This document shows positions 44,806-53,187 of a stretch of DNA of 64,000 nucleotides, one piece after another. How positions within the stretch are numbered: the stretch's first letter is position 1; the number at the start of each line of letters is the position of its first letter. The stretch lies in the NCBI GenBank assembly GCA_965205525.1, contig OZ242171.1:310001-374000 (forward strand). The letters are read 5' to 3'. The stretch comes from G965205525 sp965205525 (GTDB taxonomy: Bacteria; Pseudomonadota; Gammaproteobacteria; JABABF01). The position numbers and the translations under genes were made by a program. The notes beneath the pieces are model-generated. The model was not told the origin of the DNA and did not search any database. It saw only the letters and a list, made by a program, of their open reading frames with translations.

Positions 44806-46121
44806 GCTCTTTCACCCGCCGTCTATCCGGCGAGACACATGGGCTGGATGCCTGGCTTCGCCGCTTAGAAACCCTGCACCCGAAGGAAATCGCTCCCGGC
44901 TGCGAGCGGGTCGGCCAGGTCTGGACAGCGCTGGGAGGCAGCCCGCCGGCGCCGCTGCTTGTCTCGGTAGCCGGCACCAATGGCAAGGGCTCCTGCGTAG
45001 CGGTGCTGGAGGCCTTGGCAGAGGGGGCGGGACTCTCTGCCGCCGCCTACACCTCTCCCCATCTGCTTCGCTTCAATGAGCGCATGCGCATCAACGGCCG
45101 TGCCGCCGGGAATGCCGAGATTGTGGCCGCCTTTGAGGAGGTGGAAGCCGCCCGGGGAGATGTCCCCCTCACCTTTTTTGAGTTCACCACTTTGGCTGCT
45201 TTTCATCTCTTCGCCGCCCGGGGAGTGGAGCTGGCATTCTTGGAAGTAGGGATGGGCGGACGTTTGGATGCCGTGAACCTGCTGACCCCGGATGTGGCGA
45301 TTGTCACCAGCATAGGGCTGGATCACTGTGAATGGCTTGGTAGTGATCGTGAAGCGATTGGCTTTGAAAAAGCATCTATATTCCGTAAAAATCGCTATTC
45401 TATATGTGCTGACGAGGAGCCGCCGGAAAGTGTGCGGCGCCTCGCCCGCCCCACCCGGGCGCATTTTGCCGGAGAGGATTTTCACTGGAGTCGGGAGGGG
45501 AAGGACGGCTGGTGCTGGCGGGGTCAGGATTCCCAGGGCCGCAGCCTGGAGCACAGCGGGCTGCCCCGGCCTTGCCTGGCGGAGGAGAGCGCGGCGGCAG
45601 CCCTGCAGGCCTGGCATTGCCTGGGACAGTCCGCCGAGCGTCCGGTGCTGGAAGCGGGGCTGGCGGCTACCCTGTCCGGGCGGCGCGAGCGGCGCCATGC
45701 CGGGGGGCGGCAATTCATCCTGGACGGGGCTCATAACCCCTCTGCTGCCCGCCATCTGGCCCGCTGGCTGGCGGAGGAGACCGGGGCAGTCTCCATTCCA
45801 GCGGTCTGCGGGATGCTGAAGGACAAGGACTGTCTGGGGTTTGCAGAAGCTCTGGGGGTGGCGGTCGGCCCCTGGTACTTGACCGAGCCTTCGGGACAGC
45901 CCCGGGCGTTGCCCGCCGCCGCCCTCCGGGACGCCTTTTGCAAAGCGGGCTGTGAGGTGCGGGGGAGCTATCGCTCCGTGGCGGAGGCCATGGAGCGGGC
46001 TTCCTCTGAGACGGCGGCGGGACTGCCCATACTGGTGACTGGCTCCTTGTTTACCGTGGCGGATGCTATCAGCAGTCTGCAGAGCGGGACTGCCGAGGCA
46101 GAGATAGGCGGCACCCTCTAG
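44802..46121 (+). CDS. folC: Folylpolyglutamate/dihydrofolate synthase FolC, apparent CTG start
   Basis: Adds glutamate to folates and makes dihydrofolate. The frame shows LDAWLRRLETLHPKEI, the P-loop VAGTNGKGSC, TSPHLLRFNERMRING, LEVGMGGRLDAVN and DGAHNPSAARHLA. No ATG, GTG or TTG exists in frame between the accD stop and the P-loop; the first canonical start, GTG 45003, would cut the P-loop off. CTG 44802 overlaps the accD TGA as CTGA, giving 439 residues, the family length. A second CTG lies at 44844. Function is secure; the start is inferred. Confidence 0.93.
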   Translation: MSSFTRRLSGETHGLDAWLRRLETLHPKEIAPGCERVGQVWTALGGSPPAPLLVSVAGTNGKGSCVAVLEALAEGAGLSAAAYTSPHLLRFNERMRINGRAAGNAEIVAAFEEVEAARGDVPLTFFEFTTLAAFHLFAARGVELAFLEVGMGGRLDAVNLLTPDVAIVTSIGLDHCEWLGSDREAIGFEKASIFRKNRYSICADEEPPESVRRLARPTRAHFAGEDFHWSREGKDGWCWRGQDSQGRSLEHSGLPRPCLAEESAAAALQAWHCLGQSAERPVLEAGLAATLSGRRERRHAGGRQFILDGAHNPSAARHLARWLAEETGAVSIPAVCGMLKDKDCLGFAEALGVAVGPWYLTEPSGQPRALPAAALRDAFCKAGCEVRGSYRSVAEAMERASSETAAGLPILVTGSLFTVADAISSLQSGTAEAEIGGTL

Positions 46122-46225
46122 CAGGCCGGCACGGTCGGGTTGCTTCTGGCAGCGGCAGCTGTGCGCTTTGTCACTTTCGGCCTGCAAGAGCGGGATTTCC
46201 CGAGGGCGAAACAGGTTTCTAGCGG

Positions 46226-46246
46226 GGGACAAGGGCCCTTTGTCCC
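46226..46246. terminator. Hairpin between folC and thiI
   Basis: GGGACAA/TTGTCCC arms with an inner GGG/CCC form a near-perfect stem, but no T run follows. It may mark the end of the trpF-folC unit. The rest of 46122-46309 shows no gene. Confidence 0.3.
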
Positions 46247-46309
46247 TTGGAATTCGGTTATTATTTTAGGCTTTTGCGTCACTCGGCCCCGCTGACCGGG
46301 AGCTGCCGA

Positions 46310-47803
46310 ATGCACTATATCATCCGCTATTTCCCGGAAATCGCCCTAAAAAGTCGTCCGGTACGCATGCGTCTGGTGCGCCAGCTGCAGCGCAATCTGC
46401 GCAGACTGCTAGGAGCCTTGGACAAGAGAATTTGCGTCACATCCGCTTGGGATAGGCTGGACCTGCGGCTGCCCGATGAGCCCGGTTTATCCACCAAGAC
46501 GGCGGAGCTGCTGGCCCGCACCCCGGGCATCGCCAACTTTCTGGAAGTGGAAGAATATCCCTTGGGCAGTATGGAGGAAATGCTGGACAAGGTGCAGGCA
46601 GCCTTCGGGGACGAGGTGGCCGGACACAGTTTCGCCGTGCGCTGCCGGCGCAGCGGCCAGCACGACTTCAACTCCCAGGACGTGGAGCGCAGCCTGGGCC
46701 GGGGGCTCCTCTGCCATGCCCCCTCTGCCAGGGTGGATCTCCGCAGCCCCGAGGTAATGGTCCGTTTGGAAATTCGCGACCAAAGGCTATTTTTGGTCCG
46801 CTGCCGTCGGGAGGGGCTCGGCGGTTTCCCCCTCGGCAGCCTGGGCTCAGTGCTCTCCCTGGTCTCCGGGGGCTTTGATTCCACTGCGGCCAGCTATCAC
46901 ACCATGCGCCGGGGTCTGCTGACCCACTTCTGCCTGTTCAGCCTAGGCGGCAGGCGCCATGAAACCGCTGTGCGGGAGGTGGCTGACTCCCTGTGGCGGC
47001 GCTTCGGCGCTTCGCATCCGGTGCGCTTTATCACCGTTCCTTTTGAGGAGATGAGCGAAGAAATTCTGCGCTGCAGCAAGCGCTCCTACATGGGGATAGT
47101 CCTCAAGCGCGCCATGCTCAAAGCGGCCTCCCAGATTGCCAGCCGCCTGGAGATCGGCACCCTGGTTACCGGCGACAGCGTGGCCCAGGTCTCCTCTCAG
47201 ACCCTGATAAATCTGGAGGTCGTTGATCAGGCCGCCGACCGCCTGGTGTTTCGCCCCCTAGCCGCCTCCGACAAGCGCCACACCATCGCCACGGTCGCGG
47301 AGATTGGCTTGGAGCCCCTGTGCGCCCGCATGCCGGAGTATTGCTCTATATTTTCAGCCCGCCCCTGCACCAAGTCCCGCTTAGACAAGATTCAGGCGGA
47401 GGAGGCTCGCTGCGATGCAGCGGTGCTGGAGCGGGCACTGGCGGCAGCCCGTTTTTCTACCATTGACGGTTCGGTGCCCGCGCCTTTGCCGGCAGAGGAG
47501 AAGACTGCCGTGGAGGTGCTGCAGATCCCCCAGTCCGGCAGCGTCATCATTGACCTGCGCCACCCGCAGGAGAGCCATCGCCGCCCCCTGCGCACGGGCA
47601 CCGGAGTGCAGGTGCTGACCATCCCCTTTTACGAGCTGTCGGGACGCTTTGCCGAGCTTGACAGCGAGTGCCAGTACCTGCTGTATTGCGAGCGAGGCAC
47701 CATGAGCCAGCTGCATGCCGACCGCCTGCTAGAGCAGGGCTACCGCAATGTGGGCGTGTTTCGCCCGCCGATGACCTCCTATCCTGGGCACAGATATGGA
47801 TGA
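46310..47803 (+). CDS. thiI: tRNA 4-thiouridine synthase ThiI with rhodanese domain
   Basis: Transfers sulfur to U8 of tRNA and, in enterics, to ThiS for thiamine. The 497 residues start MHYIIRYFPEIALKSRPVR (ferredoxin-like/THUMP region), with the PP-loop LVSGGFDSTAASYHTMRRG near residue 185, MPEYCSIFSARPCTKSR, and a C-terminal rhodanese domain with its Cys in LLYCERGTMSQ. This is the E. coli two-domain type. The symporter gene overlaps its last eight bases. Confidence 0.96.
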   Translation: MHYIIRYFPEIALKSRPVRMRLVRQLQRNLRRLLGALDKRICVTSAWDRLDLRLPDEPGLSTKTAELLARTPGIANFLEVEEYPLGSMEEMLDKVQAAFGDEVAGHSFAVRCRRSGQHDFNSQDVERSLGRGLLCHAPSARVDLRSPEVMVRLEIRDQRLFLVRCRREGLGGFPLGSLGSVLSLVSGGFDSTAASYHTMRRGLLTHFCLFSLGGRRHETAVREVADSLWRRFGASHPVRFITVPFEEMSEEILRCSKRSYMGIVLKRAMLKAASQIASRLEIGTLVTGDSVAQVSSQTLINLEVVDQAADRLVFRPLAASDKRHTIATVAEIGLEPLCARMPEYCSIFSARPCTKSRLDKIQAEEARCDAAVLERALAAARFSTIDGSVPAPLPAEEKTAVEVLQIPQSGSVIIDLRHPQESHRRPLRTGTGVQVLTIPFYELSGRFAELDSECQYLLYCERGTMSQLHADRLLEQGYRNVGVFRPPMTSYPGHRYG

Positions 47804-49253
47804 AAAGATCAATTCCCTATTTACGCCAATAGTGGAGGTGCTGGGGAAGGTTCTCTTCTGGGACCCCTTCGGTGTCCACGGCTTCAATCTGGGGCTCGGT
47901 GCCGACTTCCCGCTGGTGGTGCTGTGGCTGATCACCGGAGCGACAGTCTTTACCCTGTGGATGGGCTTTATCAACCTGCGCGGCTTTTCCCACTCCCTGT
48001 CCCTGCTGACCGGCCGTTACACCAGGCCGGACAGCGAGGGGGAGCTCTCACACTTTCAGGCCCTGTGCACCGCCCTGTCCGGCACGGTGGGGCTCGGCAA
48101 CATCGCCGGCGTAGCGGTGGCGATCACACTGGGCGGTCCCGGTGCCACCTTCTGGATGATTCTGGCCGGCCTGCTCGGCATGTCCTCCAAGTTCGTGGAA
48201 TGCACGCTGGCGGTGAAGTACCGCCGGGTGGAGGGGGGGCGCGTATTCGGCGGTCCCATGCACTACCTGTCCCGAGGCTTGAAAAAGCGCGGTTTCGGAC
48301 GCTTGGGCAAAGTGCTCGCAATCCTGTTCGCCATCATGTGCATCGGCGGCTCGGTGGGCGGCGGCAACATGTTTCAGGTCAACCAGGCTTTCGCTCAGAT
48401 GCAGGTCAACTTTGGCTTCATGGAGGGCAAAGGTTTCTGGTTCGGTATCAGCATGGCCCTTCTGGTGGGGGTCATCATTATCGGCGGCCTGTCCCGCATC
48501 GCCGCCGTCGTGAAATGGGTAACGCCATACATGTGCGGGGTGTACGTGCTCTTTGCACTCTTTATCATCGCTATTAATTACGAGCACATCGGCAGTTCAT
48601 TTCTGCTGATCTTTCAGTCCGCCTTCGGAGTGGACGCCGTGAAGGGTGGAGTGATCGGTGTACTGGTGGTGGGCTTTCAGCGCGCCGCCTTCTCCAACGA
48701 GGCGGGCATCGGCTCGGCGGCTATCGCACATGCCGCGGTGCGCACCAGGGAGCCTGTCTCCGAGGGAATGGTCGCCCTTCTGGAGCCCTTCGTAGACACT
48801 GTGCTGGTGTGCACGATGACCGCTTTGGTGCTGATTTTCACCGGCTATGCCACCGGGGACAGCGGCCTGGAGGGCTCCGCACTCACCTCGGCAGCCTTCA
48901 GCTCAGTGATCCCCTGGGCCAACCTGGTGCTCTTGATGTCGGTGCTGCTTTTCGCCCTGTCCACCATGCTTTCCTGGTCCTATTACGGCATGCAGTGCTG
49001 GAACTATCTCTTCGGTCGGTATGGCGGCGGCCCCTTGGTGGAGCTCTCCTACAAACTGCTGTTCCTGGCCTGCATCGTCATCGGCGCTTCCGCCGAGCTG
49101 AAGCCGGTGCTGGATTTTTCAGACATGATGATCCTCGGTATGTCCTTTCCCAATTTCATTGGCCTGTTCCTGATGGGGGGAGAGGTGCGCCGGGATCTGC
49201 AGAGCTATCTCGCTCGTCTGCGGGCCGGTGTGATACGGCCGGTGACGGCATAG
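47796..49253 (+). CDS. Sodium:alanine/glycine symporter, AGCS family
   Basis: A polytopic membrane transporter of 485 residues. Family features: LSGTVGLGNIAGVAVAITLG and GGPGATFWMILAGLLGMSSK in the first half, NEAGIGSAAIAHAA in the second, and about ten hydrophobic helices. It probably imports alanine or glycine with sodium; the exact substrate cannot be read from sequence. It overlaps thiI and is followed by dtd after nine bases. Confidence 0.93.
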   Translation: MDEKINSLFTPIVEVLGKVLFWDPFGVHGFNLGLGADFPLVVLWLITGATVFTLWMGFINLRGFSHSLSLLTGRYTRPDSEGELSHFQALCTALSGTVGLGNIAGVAVAITLGGPGATFWMILAGLLGMSSKFVECTLAVKYRRVEGGRVFGGPMHYLSRGLKKRGFGRLGKVLAILFAIMCIGGSVGGGNMFQVNQAFAQMQVNFGFMEGKGFWFGISMALLVGVIIIGGLSRIAAVVKWVTPYMCGVYVLFALFIIAINYEHIGSSFLLIFQSAFGVDAVKGGVIGVLVVGFQRAAFSNEAGIGSAAIAHAAVRTREPVSEGMVALLEPFVDTVLVCTMTALVLIFTGYATGDSGLEGSALTSAAFSSVIPWANLVLLMSVLLFALSTMLSWSYYGMQCWNYLFGRYGGGPLVELSYKLLFLACIVIGASAELKPVLDFSDMMILGMSFPNFIGLFLMGGEVRRDLQSYLARLRAGVIRPVTA

Positions 49254-49262
49254 GGCACACCG

Positions 49263-49712
49263 ATGCGCGCCCTGCTGCAGCGGGTGGGAGAGGCTTCCGT
49301 GGAAATAGATGGCACCCGCATCGCCGCAATCGGCAGCGGGCTTCTGATTTTCCTCGCCGCCGAACAGGGGGATACCTCCGCTGTTGCCGGCCGCTTGGCG
49401 GAGCGGGCTGCCGAGTACCGTCTGTTTCCCGATGAGCAGGGACGCATGGGGCGATGCCTGTCCGAGATCGGCGGCGCAGCTCTGGTGGTGCCGCAATTCA
49501 CATTGGCGGCAGCCACGGATAAGGGGCGCCGACCCGACTTTGCACGCTGTGCCCCGCCCGCAGAGGCGCGTCAACTATGTGAAGCCTTTGCAAAGAGCCT
49601 GCATGCCTGCGGGCTGAAAGTGGAGGAGGGGCGCTTCGGCGCCGATATGCGGGTGCGCCTGGTGAACGAGGGACCGGTTACCTTTCTTCTCAGCTCTTCC
49701 CGCCCCGACTGA
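49263..49712 (+). CDS. dtd: D-aminoacyl-tRNA deacylase Dtd
   Basis: Hydrolyses D-amino acids (and mischarged glycine) from tRNA. The 149 residues show the family start MRALLQRVGEASVEIDG, the active-site VPQFTLAA (SQFTL-type) and NEGPVTFLL, the Gly-cis-Pro motif. It is the last conserved chromosomal gene before the island. Confidence 0.97.
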   Translation: MRALLQRVGEASVEIDGTRIAAIGSGLLIFLAAEQGDTSAVAGRLAERAAEYRLFPDEQGRMGRCLSEIGGAALVVPQFTLAAATDKGRRPDFARCAPPAEARQLCEAFAKSLHACGLKVEEGRFGADMRVRLVNEGPVTFLLSSSRPD

Positions 49713-49737
49713 CCGCGTTCGCTGGCAGATATCGGGC

Positions 49738-49929
49738 TTGGATACGAAGTTTTCAGCGCGACTTGAACTCTTGCGGGCAGAGATGAATATGGGATTCGCT
49801 GATGCGGCCAATGACTGGGCCAACATGAGGCTGGATATAGAGAAAATAGTATTGCAGCAGGTGAAAATAAAAGAGGACGTAAGCGTATTGAAAAAGGATG
49901 TAAGCAGATCAAATGAGGAGTTAGATTGA
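49738..49929 (+). CDS. Small coiled-coil ORF, possible gene remnant
   Basis: Not recognised. From TTG 49738, 63 residues (or about 51 from ATG 49783) form a Leu/Ile/Val and Lys/Glu-rich helix, ending in DVSVLKKDVSRSNEELD, with coiled-coil heptads. The DNA is more A+T-rich than its neighbours. The remaining sequence from 49930 to 50138 contains no gene I can support. It may be debris at the left border of the island. Confidence 0.35.
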   Translation: MDTKFSARLELLRAEMNMGFADAANDWANMRLDIEKIVLQQVKIKEDVSVLKKDVSRSNEELD

Positions 49930-50138
49930 GTCAAAGAATTGCTGTTCAGCCGGCCGGTCTGGAAAAGAGAGGCAAGGGCTGAGGAGCAGCTGAGCAGGAC
50001 ATCAGCCAATCTTTTGCCCCGCTTTTAGGCGAGTAATCCTTTTCCGCCGCTCCTTGCCGCTTTGGTTTGAGCGTCTCTCCCCGGCAGCTCGGGCATGCAG
50101 TGCAAAGGCCGTGACCGAGGGCATAGCGGTGGGAATAT

Positions 50139-50173
50139 TCCATGCTATCCTGTCGCTGTTATTGCAGCAGCGC
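50139..50173 (+). repeat. Left 35-bp direct repeat of the island
   Basis: TCCATGCTATCCTGTCGCTG followed by TTATTGCAGCAGCGC. It is identical to 61231-61265; flanking bases differ on both sides. It is candidate attL or the product of recombination at a dispersed repeat. Confidence 0.9.
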
Positions 50174-50176
50174 CAG

Positions 50177-50188
50177 AGTGCTAGCACT
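50177..50188. promoter_or_regulatory. Perfect 12-bp palindrome upstream of hsdM
   Basis: AGTGCTAGCACT lies three bases inside the left repeat and 58 bases before the hsdM ATG. It is a candidate operator or recombinase site. There is no gene for a controller protein nearby. Confidence 0.4.
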
Positions 50189-50246
50189 GGCCATCAAGTG
50201 ATAGTCGTTCATCAACCAGAACATACAAAAACTGGACAATCAACTC

Positions 50247-51833
50247 ATGGGGGAAAGCGCAAAGACTAAAACCAAATCTTTGGAATCCTGGATCTGGGCC
50301 GCCGCGTGCTCCATCCGCGGCGCTAAGGACGCGCCTAAATACAAGGACTACATCCTCCCTCTCATCTTCACCAAGCGCCTCTGCGACATCTTCGACGACG
50401 AGTTGAACCACATCGCTGCCAAGGTTGGTTCGCGCAAGAAAGCATTCCAGTTGACCAAGGGCGACCACAAGATCGTCCGCTTCTACCTCCCTCTCGTGCC
50501 GGATGATACCGAGCAGCCGGTCTGGTCCGTCATCCGCAAACTCACAGACCAAATCGGCGAAGGCGTCACCACCCGCATGCAGGACATCGCCCAAGCAAAC
50601 CCGCGTCTACAGGGCATTATTGACCGCGTCGACTTCAACGCCACCACTCACGGCCAGCGCGACATTGACGACGACCGCCTTTCCAACCTCATCGAGGCCA
50701 TCAGCACCAAGCGTCTGGGGCTTAACGACGTGGAAGCCGATATCATCGGCAAGAGCTATGAATACCTCATCCGAAAATTCGCTGAGGGCGGCGGTCAGAG
50801 CGCCGGCGAGTTCTACACCCCGCCCGAGGTCGGCACCATTATGTCCCGGGTCATCCAACCCGAGCCGGGCATGGAAATCTACGACCCCACCTGCGGCTCT
50901 GGCGGTCTCCTCGTGAAATGCGAGATCGAAAAGAAGCGCAGGTTTTCCAACTCGCGAAATGCAAGTAAAAACAAAGGCAGGAAAGCCCGCGCTCCTTTGA
51001 AACTGTTCGGCCAGGAGTTCACACCCGAAACCTGGGCCATGGCCAACATGAACATGATCATCCACGACATGGAGGGCAAAATCGAGATCGGCGACACCTT
51101 CAAGAACCCCCAATTCCGCAACAAGCAGGGCAAACTCCGCACCTTCGACCGCGTCGTTGCCAATCCCATGTGGAACCAGAGCTGGTTCACCGAGGCCGAC
51201 TATGACAACGACGAACTCGGCCGCTTCCCCGCCGGGGCTGGTTTCCCCGGCAAATCCTCTGCCGACTGGGGCTGGGTCCAGCACATGCACGCCAGCCTCA
51301 ATGCTAAAGGCTGCGCCGCCATAGTCCTTGACACTGGCGCCGCCTCCCGCGGGTCGGGCAATGCCGGCACCAACAAGGAAAAGGCCGTCCGTCAGTGGTT
51401 CGTCGACCACGACCTCATTGAAAGCGTCCTCTACCTGCCTGAAAACCTGTTCTACAACACCCCCGCCCCGGGTATCGTCCTCTTTCTCAACAAAGCCAAG
51501 CGCAAGACCCGACGGCGCAAGGTCTTCCTCGTCAACGCCAGCCAGATCTTCGAAAAAGGCGACCCCAAGAACTTCATCCCGCCCAAGGGCATCCAGCGCA
51601 TCGCCAGCACCCTCATCAAATGGAAGGAAGAGGACAAACTCAGCCGCATCGTTGATCATGCCGAGCTTGCAAAAAACGACTACAACATCTCCCCCAGCCG
51701 CTACATCCACACCAGCGACGCCGAAACCTACCGGCCCATTGCGGAGATCGTCGAAGAACTTTCCGTCATCGAGACCGAGGCGCGAAAGACCGACAAGGCA
51801 CTGAAGAAGATTCTGGAGAAGATCGGGGTATGA
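50247..51833 (+). CDS. hsdM: Type I restriction-modification DNA methyltransferase subunit HsdM
   Basis: Adenine-N6 methyltransferase subunit of a type I system. The 528 residues have an N-terminal helical domain (MGESAKTKTKSLESWIWAAA onward), GEFYTPPEVGTIMS, the SAM motif DPTCGSGG at 213-220, and VVANPMWNQSW at 303-313, where motif IV reads NPMW rather than NPPF/Y. The C-terminus has a helix that would contact HsdS. hsdS overlaps its stop as ATGA. Its ATG has only a weak upstream GGA. Confidence 0.96.
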   Translation: MGESAKTKTKSLESWIWAAACSIRGAKDAPKYKDYILPLIFTKRLCDIFDDELNHIAAKVGSRKKAFQLTKGDHKIVRFYLPLVPDDTEQPVWSVIRKLTDQIGEGVTTRMQDIAQANPRLQGIIDRVDFNATTHGQRDIDDDRLSNLIEAISTKRLGLNDVEADIIGKSYEYLIRKFAEGGGQSAGEFYTPPEVGTIMSRVIQPEPGMEIYDPTCGSGGLLVKCEIEKKRRFSNSRNASKNKGRKARAPLKLFGQEFTPETWAMANMNMIIHDMEGKIEIGDTFKNPQFRNKQGKLRTFDRVVANPMWNQSWFTEADYDNDELGRFPAGAGFPGKSSADWGWVQHMHASLNAKGCAAIVLDTGAASRGSGNAGTNKEKAVRQWFVDHDLIESVLYLPENLFYNTPAPGIVLFLNKAKRKTRRRKVFLVNASQIFEKGDPKNFIPPKGIQRIASTLIKWKEEDKLSRIVDHAELAKNDYNISPSRYIHTSDAETYRPIAEIVEELSVIETEARKTDKALKKILEKIGV

Positions 51834-53179
51834 GCGCGGTAAAAGACATCGAGTTCACGCAAATCGCCGCTGATTGGCACTCAATCACGCTCGGCGAAGA
51901 AGAACCTCAAGCTCTGCTCGCTATTCGTAACGGCCTTACTACGAAACAAAGTCAGGACAAGGGAGACTACAAAGTCAGCCGCATCGAAACCATTGGTGGT
52001 GGATGGATTGATGAGACAAGGGTTCGTTTCGCCTCCGGCCTCAAAGAAAAGGATGTGGAGAAATACCGAATCCAAAAGGGTGATATTCTTTTCAGTCATA
52101 TTAACAGTGATCCTCACCTTGGTAAGACAGGCTTCGCTGAAAGGGACTACGAAGATCTGCTACATGGAATGAACCTGCTGCTCATTCGAGCAAATCCCGA
52201 GGTCTTCAACGCGGAGTTCTTGAATTACATTTTTCAATACTATCGCGACATCGGCGTTTTTATTTCAATCTGCAGCCGCTCGGTCAATCAGTCCTCGATC
52301 AATCAGGCAAAACTGAAGGCTGTTGAAGTCCCGCTCCTCCCACTCCCCGAGCAGAAGAAGATCGCGCACATCCTTTCGACAGTGCAGCGAGCGATTGAAG
52401 CGCAGGAGCGGACCATTCAGACTACCACCGAGCTATTCAAATCAATGCTCCACCAACTGATGACCGCACAAATCAGAGTATCCAGTGGAGACCGCATTGC
52501 AGGGGACTATGAGGAATATCGGGGTATGATTGACGGCAACCCATATCCAATTCCGGATGCGTGGGCCGAATCTTCTATAGGTGAAGCCACACTCAAAACG
52601 AAGCAACGAGACCCTCGAAAAACTCCGAGTGAAGTGTTTCAATATGTGGACGTTTCGAGTATCTCAAATGAATCTTTTAAAATCACGAGATCGACACCAA
52701 CGCTCGGCTCCGATGCACCAAGTAGAGCGCGCAATGAACTCAACACCGCTGATGTTCTGTTCGCTACCGTCCGCCCAACACTGAAGAGAATCGCGGTCGT
52801 TCCTGAGGAGCTTGACGGCCAAATCGCGAGCACTGGCTACTGCACTCTGCGTAGCGATCAATCCAAAGTTCACCCTCTATTCCTCTATTCTTTTCTAATT
52901 ACTAATCATTTTAATGCTCGAATGGCAGGCTTGGAACGGGGTGCGAACTACCCAGCTGTTCGCGACTCAGATGTTAAGAAGTCCTGGCTCCCACTTCCCC
53001 CACTCCCCGAACAAAATAAGGTTGCGCACATCCTTTCAACCATTCAGCAAAAGGTAGATAATGCCCGATCCAAGAAGAGCAAACTCAAAGACCTTTTCCG
53101 TACACTCCTTCACGAACTGATGACGGCAAAGATTCGCGCAAGTGCAGTTGAAGTCGGTCAGCCTCCGAGGAAAGGGTAA
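51830..53179 (+). CDS. hsdS: Type I restriction-modification specificity subunit HsdS
   Basis: Determines the bipartite DNA target. The 449 residues comprise two target-recognition domains (about 15-165 and 235-385), each followed by the conserved helical repeat: PLLPLPEQKKIAHILS at 168-183 and PLPPLPEQNKVAHILS at 388-403, each ending near LMTA-IR. Both recognition domains are complete, so it should specify a two-part site. The target domains are A+T-richer than hsdM. The specificity cannot be predicted by eye. Confidence 0.95.
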   Translation: MSAVKDIEFTQIAADWHSITLGEEEPQALLAIRNGLTTKQSQDKGDYKVSRIETIGGGWIDETRVRFASGLKEKDVEKYRIQKGDILFSHINSDPHLGKTGFAERDYEDLLHGMNLLLIRANPEVFNAEFLNYIFQYYRDIGVFISICSRSVNQSSINQAKLKAVEVPLLPLPEQKKIAHILSTVQRAIEAQERTIQTTTELFKSMLHQLMTAQIRVSSGDRIAGDYEEYRGMIDGNPYPIPDAWAESSIGEATLKTKQRDPRKTPSEVFQYVDVSSISNESFKITRSTPTLGSDAPSRARNELNTADVLFATVRPTLKRIAVVPEELDGQIASTGYCTLRSDQSKVHPLFLYSFLITNHFNARMAGLERGANYPAVRDSDVKKSWLPLPPLPEQNKVAHILSTIQQKVDNARSKKSKLKDLFRTLLHELMTAKIRASAVEVGQPPRKG

Positions 53180-53187
53180 CGTTAGCC

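Noticed and set aside
45003..46121. folC starting at GTG 45003
   Set aside because: It would delete the ATP-binding VAGTNGKGS loop essential to the family.
50002..50187. Short ORFs on both strands around the left repeat
   Set aside because: No recognised product; they only reflect GC-rich open frames, and both copies of the repeat read open in one frame.
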